The position numbers were made by a program, and so were the translations under genes. From an uncultured Clostridia bacterium (GTDB lineage: Bacteria > Bacillota > Clostridia > Christensenellales > Borkfalkiaceae): a stretch of DNA of 64,000 bases. Where the stretch lies: positions 24,817 to 88,816 of the forward strand of contig CALDOZ010000010.1 in the NCBI GenBank assembly GCA_937912025.1, given 5' to 3'. Below, piece after piece: positions 17,035 through 25,534 of this stretch (position 1 is the first letter of the stretch; every line of letters begins with the position of its first letter). Below the pieces are notes generated by a model. It ran no database searches, was not told the origin of the DNA, and was given only the letters and a program-made list of their open reading frames with translations.

Positions 17035-17760
17035 ATGGAAGGTAAAATTCATTCCGTTTTTTCAGGCGGTACGGTTGACGGTCCGGGAATACGTTTCGTT
17101 GTCTTTATGCAAGGTTGTCCGTTAAGGTGCAAGTATTGTCATAATCCTGACAGTTGGCTCGTTCAAGACGGGGAAGTTCGCACAGTTAGCGACTTAACTA
17201 ATGAAATTATTAAATACCGCAATTATTTTGGCGAAAAAGGCGGGTTGACGGTTTCTGGCGGAGAACCGCTCGTTCAAATTGATTTTGTTATTGAACTTTT
17301 AAAAACGGTAAAGCGTTATGGAATAAATACCGCGGTTGATACGTCTGGTTACTTGTTTAAAATTGACGATGAACATACGTTAAAAAAATATCAAGAACTT
17401 GATAAGTATTGCGACCTTTATTTGTTAGATATTAAACATATTGACGATGATAAACATAAGCAACTTACCGGTGTTACAAATAAAAACACTTTAAACTATG
17501 CTAAATGGCTTAGCGATAGGGGAAGTAAAGTTTGGATAAGGCACGTTTTAGTTCCAAATTATACTGATAATGACGAAGACCTTATAAAACTTTCAAACTT
17601 TATTAAAACGCTTAAAAACGTTGAAAAAGTAGAAGTTTTGCCATATCATACTATGGGTATTGTCAAATATAAAAATTTAGGGTACGACTATCCGCTTAAA
17701 GACGTTCCTGCTCCTACTAAAGAAAGGGTACTTAACGCAAAGAAAATTTTAGGTGTATAA
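17035..17760 (+). CDS. pflA: Pyruvate formate-lyase activating enzyme
   Basis: A radical SAM enzyme of 241 residues that installs the glycyl radical on PFL. The 4Fe-4S motif is C28-x3-C32-x2-C35 in MQGCPLRCKYCHNPD. TVSGGEPLVQ is the SAM-binding GGE motif, and DIKHIDDDKHKQLTG and PYHTMG are family segments. GGAGG at 17025-17029 selects the ATG at 17035; the in-frame GTG at 17023 overlaps that site. It precedes the two-part PFL, its expected substrate, and shares one base with the next gene. Confidence 0.96.
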   Translation: MEGKIHSVFSGGTVDGPGIRFVVFMQGCPLRCKYCHNPDSWLVQDGEVRTVSDLTNEIIKYRNYFGEKGGLTVSGGEPLVQIDFVIELLKTVKRYGINTAVDTSGYLFKIDDEHTLKKYQELDKYCDLYLLDIKHIDDDKHKQLTGVTNKNTLNYAKWLSDRGSKVWIRHVLVPNYTDNDEDLIKLSNFIKTLKNVEKVEVLPYHTMGIVKYKNLGYDYPLKDVPAPTKERVLNAKKILGV

Positions 17761-18080
17761 TGTTAAACGATAATAATTACAAAGAAAATCTTAAAGGGTT
17801 ACAAGTTTTAGAAGTTAGTGGCGAAGGTTGCGCTAATTGCATTTCGCTTATGCCAATGCTTTACAGTGTTGTTAGCGCTCGTAACGACGTTGAACTCGTC
17901 CATTTTGAACTTGACGAAAATTCTAATAAATTCGCTAGCGAATATAACATTGATAGAGTTCCTACCGTTTTACTTTTAGACGATGGAAAAGAAATTGCAA
18001 GGGTAGTCGGTTTTCAGCCCGAAGAAGTGTTCGAAATTTGGCTCGATTATAAAATTGACGAGTATAAAAAGTCAAAATAA
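17760..18080 (+). CDS. Thioredoxin-like protein with CANC motif
   Basis: A 106-residue thioredoxin fold lacking the usual Trp: GEGCANCISL with C24 and C27. DRVPTVLLLDDGKEIARVVG contains the cis-Pro and the following strand. It is distinct from TrxA at 7497. Its ATG overlaps the pflA stop (TAATG), so the two are co-translated. It sits between the PFL activase and PFL; a role in maintaining or repairing the PFL system or reducing the activase is inference only. No signal peptide, so cytoplasmic. Confidence 0.82.
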   Translation: MLNDNNYKENLKGLQVLEVSGEGCANCISLMPMLYSVVSARNDVELVHFELDENSNKFASEYNIDRVPTVLLLDDGKEIARVVGFQPEEVFEIWLDYKIDEYKKSK

Positions 18081-18149
18081 TAATTAACTTTTTATTTGTA
18101 ATAAAAATGTTTAAAATTTTAAAATAAAAACGTAATTTTTTAAGTATTA

Positions 18150-18199
18150 TGTTGCAAATGCAACACTTATTTGAAAAATAATATGTTATTATTTATATA
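18150..18199 (+). promoter_or_regulatory. pfl promoter with upstream palindrome
   Basis: TTGAAA at 18171, 17 bases, TATATA at 18194. Directly upstream, TGTTGC-AAAT-GCAACA at 18150-18165 is a perfect 6+6 palindrome, placed where an activator or repressor would bind. The strong AAGGAGAG site follows at about 18219. Confidence 0.7.
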
Positions 18200-18233
18200 G
18201 AAAAAGAAAATTAAGTCTTAAGGAGAGTTAAAA

Positions 18234-20267
18234 ATGAAAAATTACAAAGGTTGGGAAGGTTTTATTCCCGGCAAATGGTCTGATGATGAAGTTAACGTAA
18301 GAGATTTCATTCAAAAAAACTACGCTCCATACGAAGGTGATGATAGTTTCCTTGCTCCTGCAACCGAAGCAACTAAACAACTTTGGAAGGAAGTAATGGA
18401 ATTAAGCGCTAAAGAAAGAGCAAACAACGGCGTTCTTGACGCTGACACAAAAGTTGTATCAACTCTTACAAGTCACGGTCCTGGATATATTAATAAAGAC
18501 CTTGAAACAATCGTTGGTCTTCAAACTGATGCTCCGTTCAAACGTTCGCTTCAACCGTTTGGTGGTATTAAAATGTCATCGCAAGCGCTTGAAATGTATG
18601 GATATCAAGTTGATCCGTTGGTTACTGAAATTTTCACTAAATATCGTAAAACTCATAACGACGGTGTATTTGATGCTTATACTCCAGAAATGCGCGCATG
18701 CCGTTCTTCACACATCTTAACAGGTCTTCCTGATACTTACGGTCGTGGTAGAATTATCGGTGACTATAGACGTGTTGCTCTTTACGGTGTAGATTATCTT
18801 ATTAAGAAAAAAGAAGAAGATAAACTTCTTATTTGCGGAGAAATGACTCCTGATAAGATTAGAAACAGAGAAGAAATTTCTGAACAAATTAAGGCATTAA
18901 AAGGTCTTAAAGAAATGGCTAAAATTTACGGTTGTGACATTAGCGAGCCAGCAACTACTGCTAAAGAAGCAATTCAAGCGGTATACTTCGGTTACCTTGG
19001 CGCTGTAAAAGACCAAAACGGCGCGGCAATGTCTATCGGTCGTACTTCTACTTTCCTTGATATTTATATTGAAAGAGACCTTAAAAACGGCGTTATTACC
19101 GAAAGCGAAGCGCAAGAATATATGGATCACTTCATTATGAAACTTCGTATGGTAAGATTTATGAGAATTCAATCTTACAACGAACTTTTCTCAGGTGATC
19201 CTACTTGGGTTACTGAAGCGATTGGTGGTATGGGTGTTGACGGTAGAACTTTAGTTACTAAAAACTCTTTCCGTGTTCTTCACACTCTTATTAACCTTGG
19301 TCCTGCTCCAGAACCAAACCTTACGGTTTTATGGTCTAAAAATCTTCCTGCAAATTTCAAAAAATTCTGCGCTAACGTTTCTATCAAAACGTCTGCTATC
19401 CAATATGAAAGTGATGACCTTATGAGACCTGAAATGGGTGACGATTACGGTATTGCTTGTTGCGTATCTTGTATGAAGATTGGTAAAGACATGCAATTCT
19501 TCGGCGCTCGCGCTAACCTTGCAAAGTGCTTACTTTACGCTATTAACGGTGGTAAAGACGAATTAATGAAGGATAAAGTTACAGGCAAACCAATGCAAGT
19601 TGGTCCTAAGTTTGAAGCCATTACTTCTAACGAAGCTCTTGACTTTAACGAAGTTATGGATAAATATACTCAAATGATGGAATGGCTTGCCGGTGTATAC
19701 GTTAACGCTCTTAACCTTATCCACTACATGCACGATAAATACGCTTACGAAGCAATTGAAATGGCTCTTCATGATTCTAATGTTAGAAGATTCTTTGCTA
19801 CCGGTGTTGCAGGTCTTTCTTGCGTTGCAGACTCACTTTCGGCTATTAAATATGCTAAAGTATACCCAATTAGAAATGAAGACGGTATCGTTGTTGACTT
19901 CAAGATTGAAGGTGAATTCCCTAAATACGGCAATAATGACGATAGAGTTGACGAACTTGCAGTTACTCTTGTTAAAAAGTTCATGAATATGATTAGAACT
20001 CACTATACTTATAGAGATTCTGTTCCAACAATGTCAATTCTTACTATTACTTCAAACGTAGTTTACGGTAAAAAGACTGGTAATACTCCTGATGGTAGAC
20101 GCGCAGGCGAACCTCTTGCTCCTGGTGCAAATCCAATGCACGGTAGAGATACTCACGGCGCTCTTGCTTCACTTGAATCAGTTGCAAAATTACCATACGA
20201 ATATTCTAGAGACGGTATTTCTAATACGTTCTCAATTACACCTGAATCATTAGGTAAAGACGATTAA
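18234..20267 (+). CDS. pflB: Pyruvate formate-lyase body lacking the glycyl-radical domain
   Basis: A 677-residue protein that matches PFL from its N terminus up to FSITPESLGKDD and then stops. PFL turns pyruvate and CoA into acetyl-CoA and formate. The active-site pair is C409-C410 in GIACCVSCM, and the pyruvate-binding regions are normal. What is missing is the C-terminal 75-80 residues with the radical glycine, which the next gene supplies. The stop is not in a damaged gene: the body ends at the natural domain boundary and the following gene has its own AGGAGG. It is downstream of pflA and has its own promoter. Confidence 0.94.
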   Translation: MKNYKGWEGFIPGKWSDDEVNVRDFIQKNYAPYEGDDSFLAPATEATKQLWKEVMELSAKERANNGVLDADTKVVSTLTSHGPGYINKDLETIVGLQTDAPFKRSLQPFGGIKMSSQALEMYGYQVDPLVTEIFTKYRKTHNDGVFDAYTPEMRACRSSHILTGLPDTYGRGRIIGDYRRVALYGVDYLIKKKEEDKLLICGEMTPDKIRNREEISEQIKALKGLKEMAKIYGCDISEPATTAKEAIQAVYFGYLGAVKDQNGAAMSIGRTSTFLDIYIERDLKNGVITESEAQEYMDHFIMKLRMVRFMRIQSYNELFSGDPTWVTEAIGGMGVDGRTLVTKNSFRVLHTLINLGPAPEPNLTVLWSKNLPANFKKFCANVSIKTSAIQYESDDLMRPEMGDDYGIACCVSCMKIGKDMQFFGARANLAKCLLYAINGGKDELMKDKVTGKPMQVGPKFEAITSNEALDFNEVMDKYTQMMEWLAGVYVNALNLIHYMHDKYAYEAIEMALHDSNVRRFFATGVAGLSCVADSLSAIKYAKVYPIRNEDGIVVDFKIEGEFPKYGNNDDRVDELAVTLVKKFMNMIRTHYTYRDSVPTMSILTITSNVVYGKKTGNTPDGRRAGEPLAPGANPMHGRDTHGALASLESVAKLPYEYSRDGISNTFSITPESLGKDD

Positions 20268-20295
20268 TATAATAATATATAATAGGAGGTTTATT

Positions 20296-20529
20296 ATGTC
20301 TCAAAAAGTTGATAATTTAGTTAATATGTTAGATGCTTATTGCGCTAATGGTGGACATCACCTTAACGTAAACGTTTTCAATCGTGATACGCTTTTAGAC
20401 GCTCAAAAACATCCTGAAAAATACCCACAACTCACTATTAGAGTTTCTGGTTACGCTGTAAACTTTATTAAGCTTACAAAAGAACAACAGGATGACGTAA
20501 TTTCTCGTACAATTCACGAGTCGATGTAA
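20296..20529 (+). CDS. Separate glycyl-radical domain of pyruvate formate-lyase
   Basis: A 77-residue protein equal to the C-terminal domain of PFL: GGHHLNVNVFNRDTLLDA, then TIRVSGYAVNFIKLT with the radical glycine at residue 52, ending ISRTIHESM. GrcA (YfiD) of E. coli and Y06I of phage T4 are known stand-alone domains that repair an intact PFL; here the body gene has no such domain, so this protein must be the obligate partner. A 28-base AT-rich gap with AGGAGG (ending 8 bases before ATG) separates it from the body gene, in another frame. A terminator follows. Confidence 0.94.
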   Translation: MSQKVDNLVNMLDAYCANGGHHLNVNVFNRDTLLDAQKHPEKYPQLTIRVSGYAVNFIKLTKEQQDDVISRTIHESM

Positions 20530-20531
20530 TA

Positions 20532-20559
20532 AAAAAGGGGTGTATTTGCACCCCTTTTT
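20532..20559 (+). terminator. Intrinsic terminator after the PFL genes
   Basis: Stem AAAAAGGGGTG / CACCCCTTTTT around a 6-base loop. Confidence 0.93.
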
Positions 20560-20582
20560 CAAATATTATTAGTAGGTTAATT

Positions 20583-21392
20583 ATGTATAAACTTGGTTTG
20601 AATTTTGAACACGTTAAGGTAGCGTCAAAAGAAAATAACTTAAGCGTGTTTGACGTGCTTAAAAAAATTAAAATGTACGGTGTTTCTTCCTTAGACGTTA
20701 ACGTTTGCGACGTTATGGATAATACTAACTATCGCGCTGACGTGTTGCGCTCAGGTTTAAGTATTGATTGCGTTTTTCACAAGGGTGATTACGGTCATAG
20801 CGACAATATTGGATACGAACTTTCTATGATAGATTTTTGCGCTGAACATAATATTAGAAACATTATGCTTTTAACTGAATTTATCAAAAGCGGTGATAAT
20901 GAATTAGAGTATAATACTCTACTTAAAAAGAATTTGCGTAGAATTGTAAAGTACGCGTCAAATTTCAATATTAAAGTTGGTATTGAGAATTTTGGTAAAG
21001 AGTTAAGTCCATTTTCAACTATTGATAAATGTTTAGACGTTTTAAAATCAGTTAAAGGTTTAGGTTTAATTTACGATAGTGGCAATTTCTTGCTTGCTGG
21101 GGAAAATCCTATTGATGCGGTAAAAACGCTAATGCCGTACATTCAGCGCGTTCATATTAAAGATAGAACGTATACGGAAGTGGAAGGTTCTCCAATGCAA
21201 ATTTCTATTGATGGCAAGAAAACGTACACAACTACTTTAGGTCAAGGCAATAGTTTTATAAAAGAAGTTGTTAATCTTGTAAAAGATAGTTATGAAACGA
21301 TTGATTTTGTTATGGAGTTTGATTTCACAAAACTAAATATCACTAATAATATTTTAGACTCGGCAACTTATTTTTCTACGGAGATTGATTAA
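20583..21392 (+). CDS. Sugar phosphate isomerase/epimerase-like TIM-barrel protein
   Basis: A 269-residue protein of the xylose isomerase-like (AP endonuclease 2) fold. The metal-site motifs are KVGIENFGKE, GLIYDSGNFLLAGENP and QRVHIKDRT. These enzymes isomerise or epimerise free or phosphorylated sugars; the substrate cannot be told. The sequence GTAGGTTAATT precedes the ATG. It begins 24 bases after the PFL terminator and likely forms an operon with the next two genes. Confidence 0.85.
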   Translation: MYKLGLNFEHVKVASKENNLSVFDVLKKIKMYGVSSLDVNVCDVMDNTNYRADVLRSGLSIDCVFHKGDYGHSDNIGYELSMIDFCAEHNIRNIMLLTEFIKSGDNELEYNTLLKKNLRRIVKYASNFNIKVGIENFGKELSPFSTIDKCLDVLKSVKGLGLIYDSGNFLLAGENPIDAVKTLMPYIQRVHIKDRTYTEVEGSPMQISIDGKKTYTTTLGQGNSFIKEVVNLVKDSYETIDFVMEFDFTKLNITNNILDSATYFSTEID

Positions 21393-21393
21393 A

Positions 21394-21894
21394 ATGGCTA
21401 AGTATAAAAAAATTGTAGAGCCTTTAATTGAGGCTCTTAAAGATTATAATGCCGTTAACGTTGATTATGGTAACGACCAAGTAGTTGGCGTTGCAAACGA
21501 CGTAAACGGTTGCGACCTTGTAGTTTACATAAACGCTAAAGAAATTACGGTAACTTTTGGTTATCATTCCGCCGTTTTTAGTAAAGAAGACGTTGATGGC
21601 GTAATTACTCATTGTAAAAATATTTTAAGTGGTGAATACGCGTCGGTTGAGTTTTTCTCGGGCGAAAAAAAGTTGTTTGGCGGTTTAAGACAGTCTTCAA
21701 CGTGCAAATTTAAAACGGTAGACGACGTGTTAAATTGTTACGCAAGCGGAGATGAGGGCGTATTTAATAACATTACTAATTTTATTAAAAATAATCAAGT
21801 AAACGTTATGGCGATTAGTTTTGATAATAAAGTTAGCACTCTCGTATCGGTAAACTATAAGGATAATGAATTTAAGTTAGATATTTTAAAATAA
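21394..21894 (+). CDS. Hypothetical protein
   Basis: A 166-residue cytoplasmic protein that I cannot place. The start is taken at ATG 21394 (MAKYKK), 1 base after the previous stop, with GGAG at 21380; an in-frame TTG at 21385 is less likely. It seems to have two similar alpha/beta halves: FSKEDVDGVITHCKNILSGE near the middle and a C-terminal ISFDNKVSTLVSVNYKDNEF strand pair. No membrane helix or motif. Codon use matches its neighbours. It ends 2 bases before the DUF554 gene. Confidence 0.7.
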   Translation: MAKYKKIVEPLIEALKDYNAVNVDYGNDQVVGVANDVNGCDLVVYINAKEITVTFGYHSAVFSKEDVDGVITHCKNILSGEYASVEFFSGEKKLFGGLRQSSTCKFKTVDDVLNCYASGDEGVFNNITNFIKNNQVNVMAISFDNKVSTLVSVNYKDNEFKLDILK

Positions 21895-21896
21895 TT

Positions 21897-22634
21897 ATGT
21901 TAGGTGTTGTAGTTAACGCGCTTTCCGTTATAGTTTGCTCATTAATTGGATTGTGCTGTAAAAAAATTATAAATGAAAGAATAGAAAATACCGTAATGCA
22001 AGCGCTCGGCGTATGCGTTTTGCTTATTGGTATTATAGATGCTATAAATCCAGTTTCGGGAACGTCTGGAATTTTAGTTTTACTTATAAGTTTTGCTGTT
22101 GGCGGAGCGATTGGTAGTGCTATTAATATTCAAAAAGGTCTTGATAATTTAGGTGTAATTTTTGAAAAGAAACTTTTAGGAAAGTTTACAAAAAAGGCAA
22201 GCGAAAGTTCAAATATTACCCAAAAGAACCCTACAAATCACAATTTCGCCGAAGGTTTTGTTCAAGCAACTATGGTCTTTTGCGTAGGCGCTATGACGAT
22301 ATACGGCAGTATTTCCGCAGGTCTTGGCGATAATAAAACTTTACTTATAAAATCTGTGCTTGACGGTGTTGTTGCGCTTTTATTAACGGTTAAATACGGT
22401 ATAGGCGTATCTTTTGCGGCGTTACCTATACTTGTAATTCAAGGCGCATTTGCGTTGCTTGCTGGTAGCGTTGGTGAATTTTTAAATTCAAGTATTACTT
22501 TTAGACAAGAACTTTCCGCTATTGGCGGTGTAATCGTAATGATGATTGGGCTTAACTTATTAGAAGTTAAAAAAATCCCCGTTGCAAATATGCTTCCTGC
22601 TTTACTTGGCGCGTGTTATTACTTAATATTTTAA
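21897..22634 (+). CDS. DUF554 membrane protein (YdfK/YqgA-like)
   Basis: A 245-residue protein with about seven membrane helices. MLGVVVNALSVIVCSLIGL, QALGVCVLLIGIIDAI, EGFVQATMVFCVGAMTIYGS and NMLPALLGACYYLIF are typical of DUF554, a presumed transporter family of unknown substrate. There is no ribosome site; AAAATAATT precedes the ATG, as at 10107 and 14717. Probably co-transcribed with the two genes before it. Confidence 0.88.
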   Translation: MLGVVVNALSVIVCSLIGLCCKKIINERIENTVMQALGVCVLLIGIIDAINPVSGTSGILVLLISFAVGGAIGSAINIQKGLDNLGVIFEKKLLGKFTKKASESSNITQKNPTNHNFAEGFVQATMVFCVGAMTIYGSISAGLGDNKTLLIKSVLDGVVALLLTVKYGIGVSFAALPILVIQGAFALLAGSVGEFLNSSITFRQELSAIGGVIVMMIGLNLLEVKKIPVANMLPALLGACYYLIF

Positions 22635-22648
22635 TTTTTTAAACGTGG

Positions 22649-22678
22649 TTGGCGATTTTTAGTAAATTTTAATATAAT
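22649..22678 (+). promoter_or_regulatory. Promoter for the M19 peptidase gene, possibly leaderless
   Basis: TTGGCG at 22649, 18 bases, a perfect TATAAT at 22673-22678. Only 5 bases separate the -10 from the ATG at 22684, so transcription would start at or very near the start codon. Confidence 0.6.
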
Positions 22679-22683
22679 GTACT

Positions 22684-23466
22684 ATGGAAATTTTTGATTT
22701 ACATAGCGACGTTTTAACTGCAACTAATAACCCGTATGAAGTTTTAAAAGGTTATTCTAGTAACGTTACCGTTTGTACTGCAATTTATAAAGGTAATTTA
22801 ACCGATAATCAATTTATAAGTAAGGTTAATGAATTTTATAAAAACAATCCAATCAACGCAAAATTATGTTTTGAAGACGTTGGGTATTATAATATTTGCG
22901 ACGAGCAAATTATATCGTATAATCCGTTATACGTTCAACTAACGTATAACGATGAAAACAAGTACGGGTATGGCTGTAACTATAATTTACCTCTAAAACA
23001 ATTAGGCGTTAATTTTGTTAAAAAACTATATAAAAACGGTATATACGTTGACTTGGCGCACCTATCTAAAAAGGGTGCGCTATCAGTTTTAGAAAATACC
23101 GATAAGGTTATTTGTTCTCATACGCTTTTTAAACAAGTGTATAATCATAAACGAAATATCGACGAAGACGTTATTAAAGGTATAATTAATCGTGGCGGTA
23201 TTATCGGCGCTTGTTTAGTTGGTTATTTTGCAGGGAAGAGTCAATCGCTCAGTGAATTTGTTAACCACGTCGATTATTTTATTCAAAAGTTTGAAGATAA
23301 CAATTTAGCGATTGGTACTGATTTTTTTGGCACGGATATTTTTATAGGCGACGTTGATAACTACAATAAATTCGAAGTAATAATTAATGCGATTTTAAAT
23401 AAAGGATATACTAAAAGTACTTTACAAAAAATTTTGTATAAAAATGCTAAAAAAATATTAAAATAG
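22684..23466 (+). CDS. Membrane dipeptidase-like protein, peptidase family M19
   Basis: A 260-residue zinc peptidase homologue. FDLHSDVL holds the HxD ligands, YVDLAHLSKKGALSVL and VICSHTLFKQVYNHKRNID hold the later ligand His residues, and IGTDFFG is the family's GSDFDG. Members cleave dipeptides and beta-lactam-like amides. It is shorter than most family members (300-400), which suggests loss of peripheral loops. No ribosome site is seen. The gene is alone between the DUF554 gene and the glycogen cluster. Confidence 0.84.
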   Translation: MEIFDLHSDVLTATNNPYEVLKGYSSNVTVCTAIYKGNLTDNQFISKVNEFYKNNPINAKLCFEDVGYYNICDEQIISYNPLYVQLTYNDENKYGYGCNYNLPLKQLGVNFVKKLYKNGIYVDLAHLSKKGALSVLENTDKVICSHTLFKQVYNHKRNIDEDVIKGIINRGGIIGACLVGYFAGKSQSLSEFVNHVDYFIQKFEDNNLAIGTDFFGTDIFIGDVDNYNKFEVIINAILNKGYTKSTLQKILYKNAKKILK

Positions 23467-23519
23467 TCGATTTTTACATAAAAAACAGCATTTTTTTAAC
23501 AAAAAAATTAAAAAACGTC

Positions 23520-23548
23520 TTGTAAAATATATAATTATAGTATATAAT
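23520..23548 (+). promoter_or_regulatory. Promoter of the glycogen operon
   Basis: TTGTAA at 23520, 17 bases, TATAAT at 23543-23548. The leader to the likely glgB start is about 45 bases. Confidence 0.75.
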
Positions 23549-23599
23549 AAATATATAAAATGTACGTTAGTAACCATATTAGTACGTTTGGAGTTTATT

Positions 23600-25474
23600 T
23601 TGCAAAACGACTTAGCCAATTATTTATTTCATCAAGGAACAAATTACAACGCTTACGATTATCTTGGGGCGCACTATGCCGTTAACAATGATAAAAGTGG
23701 CGTTGTTTTTCGTGTGTGGGCTCCTAACGCTATTAGCGTGTCGGTAATTGGTGATTTTTGCTCGTGGGATTATAATAAATATCCAATGAACAAACTTAAC
23801 GACCAAGGTGTTTGGGAGTTATTTGTTGAAGGGCTTAAAGAGTACGACGTATATAAGTACGCCATTAAAGGCAAAAGCGGTAGAATTGTAAATAAAGCAG
23901 ACCCTTATGCGTTTTTTTCTGAAAATCCGCCGTATACCGCGTCTAAAATATATTCGCTTGACGGTTATAATTGGCAAGACGATGAATATTTTAAAAATAT
24001 AAAAGATAAAAATCATTTAAAAAGCCCTATAAACATTTATGAAGTTAATCTTGCTTCGTGGAAGAGAAAAGATAATGGCGACTATTATACTTACGAAGAA
24101 TTAAAAGTCGAACTTGTTAAATACGTTGTAGATATGGGTTATACACACGTTGAATTTATGCCCGTTTCAGAATATCCGTTTGACGGTTCGTGGGGGTATC
24201 AAGTTACGGGTTATTACTCAATAACTTCGCGCTTTGGTAATCCTAAGCAGTTTATGGATTTAGTTAACGAGTTCCACCTAAATAATATCGGCGTAATAGT
24301 TGACTGGGTTCCCGCGCATTTTCCAAAAGACGAACACGGTTTATATGAGTTTGACGGTCAGCCACTATATGAGTATCAAGGGTTAGATAGGCAAGAAAAT
24401 GAAAATTGGGGCACTAGATATTTTGACCTTGGGCGACCTGAAATTCAAAGTTTTTTAGTGTCTAATGCAAACTTCTTGTTTAGCAAATTCCATATCGACG
24501 GTATTAGGGTTGATGCGGTAGCGTCTATGCTGTATCTTGATTATGACAAGCGTCCTGGGCAGTGGGTGCCAAACGAGTATGGTGAAAATATAAATTTAGA
24601 AGCGATAGCGTTCTTCCATAAACTTAATAAAGCAGTGTTTGAACGATATCCGTACGCTTTAATGATTGCCGAAGAGTCCGCCGCTAAAGTTAAAATTACA
24701 GGTAGGGTTTGCGACGGTGGTTTAGGATTTAATTTCAAGTGGAATATGGGTTGGATGAACGACGTTTTATCGTATATGAGCGTTGACCCGTTGTTTAGAA
24801 AAGGTAGTCATAATAAACTAACTTTTTCGTTAATGTACGCTTTTAGTGAAAATTTCGTGCTTCCTATATCGCACGACGAAGTAGTGCACGGTAAAAAGTC
24901 TTTACTTGATAAAATGCCCGGTACTTATGAGCAAAAATTTGCTAATAATAGAGCGTTTTTATCATTTATGATGGCTCACCCCGGTAAAAAATTAACTTTT
25001 ATGGGTGAGGAGTTTGGTCAGTTTAAAGAGTGGAATTACGAAGAGGGTATAGAGTTTTTTATGACTGTTTATCCGCTTCATTATAAGCTTCAACAATTTT
25101 ATAAAAAAGTTAATAACGTTTATAAAAATCAAAAAGCGCTATATTCTATTGACGATAGTTGGAGTGGTTTTGAATGGCTTGACGCCGATAATAGCGCAAA
25201 TAACGTAGTAGCGTTTAATAGGCATTCTGGCGATGGGGAAGAAATTGTTGTTATTGTAAGTTTTAACGGAGCGCCTATTAATAATTATAAATTAGCAGTT
25301 AATGGTAAAAGATACGAGCGTATACTTAATTCTGACGATAAAGAATTTGGCGGTAATGGTTTAACTAGAAAGAACGTATATAATTTAAAACGCAATCGTG
25401 GTAATGGTAAAAAATATTTGCTTAAAATCGACATGCCGCCGCTCACTGCTGTTTATTTAAAAAAGGTTTTGTAA
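23600..25474 (+). CDS. glgB: 1,4-alpha-glucan branching enzyme
   Basis: A GH13 branching enzyme of 624 residues that makes alpha-1,6 branches in glycogen. It has an N-terminal CBM48 domain, then the barrel: EFMPVSEYPFDGSWGYQ, DGIRVDAVAS (nucleophile D305), AEES (acid/base E358) and ISHDEVVHGK. The start is a TTG. GGAG at 23590-23593 places it at 23600 (6-base spacing) and not at the TTG of 23588, which overlaps that site. First gene of a glycogen operon; glgC follows. Confidence 0.94.
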   Translation: MQNDLANYLFHQGTNYNAYDYLGAHYAVNNDKSGVVFRVWAPNAISVSVIGDFCSWDYNKYPMNKLNDQGVWELFVEGLKEYDVYKYAIKGKSGRIVNKADPYAFFSENPPYTASKIYSLDGYNWQDDEYFKNIKDKNHLKSPINIYEVNLASWKRKDNGDYYTYEELKVELVKYVVDMGYTHVEFMPVSEYPFDGSWGYQVTGYYSITSRFGNPKQFMDLVNEFHLNNIGVIVDWVPAHFPKDEHGLYEFDGQPLYEYQGLDRQENENWGTRYFDLGRPEIQSFLVSNANFLFSKFHIDGIRVDAVASMLYLDYDKRPGQWVPNEYGENINLEAIAFFHKLNKAVFERYPYALMIAEESAAKVKITGRVCDGGLGFNFKWNMGWMNDVLSYMSVDPLFRKGSHNKLTFSLMYAFSENFVLPISHDEVVHGKKSLLDKMPGTYEQKFANNRAFLSFMMAHPGKKLTFMGEEFGQFKEWNYEEGIEFFMTVYPLHYKLQQFYKKVNNVYKNQKALYSIDDSWSGFEWLDADNSANNVVAFNRHSGDGEEIVVIVSFNGAPINNYKLAVNGKRYERILNSDDKEFGGNGLTRKNVYNLKRNRGNGKKYLLKIDMPPLTAVYLKKVL

Positions 25475-25534
25475 TATTACCTTAATTTTTTGAAAAATGC
25501 CGTTAATAACGGTTTATATGATACGGAGGATTTT

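Noticed and set aside
20240..20300. Split PFL as a sequencing frameshift or a pseudogene
   Set aside because: The body ends at the domain boundary, the spacer is AT-rich non-coding DNA with AGGAGG, and the small gene starts with ATG and keeps all conserved residues.
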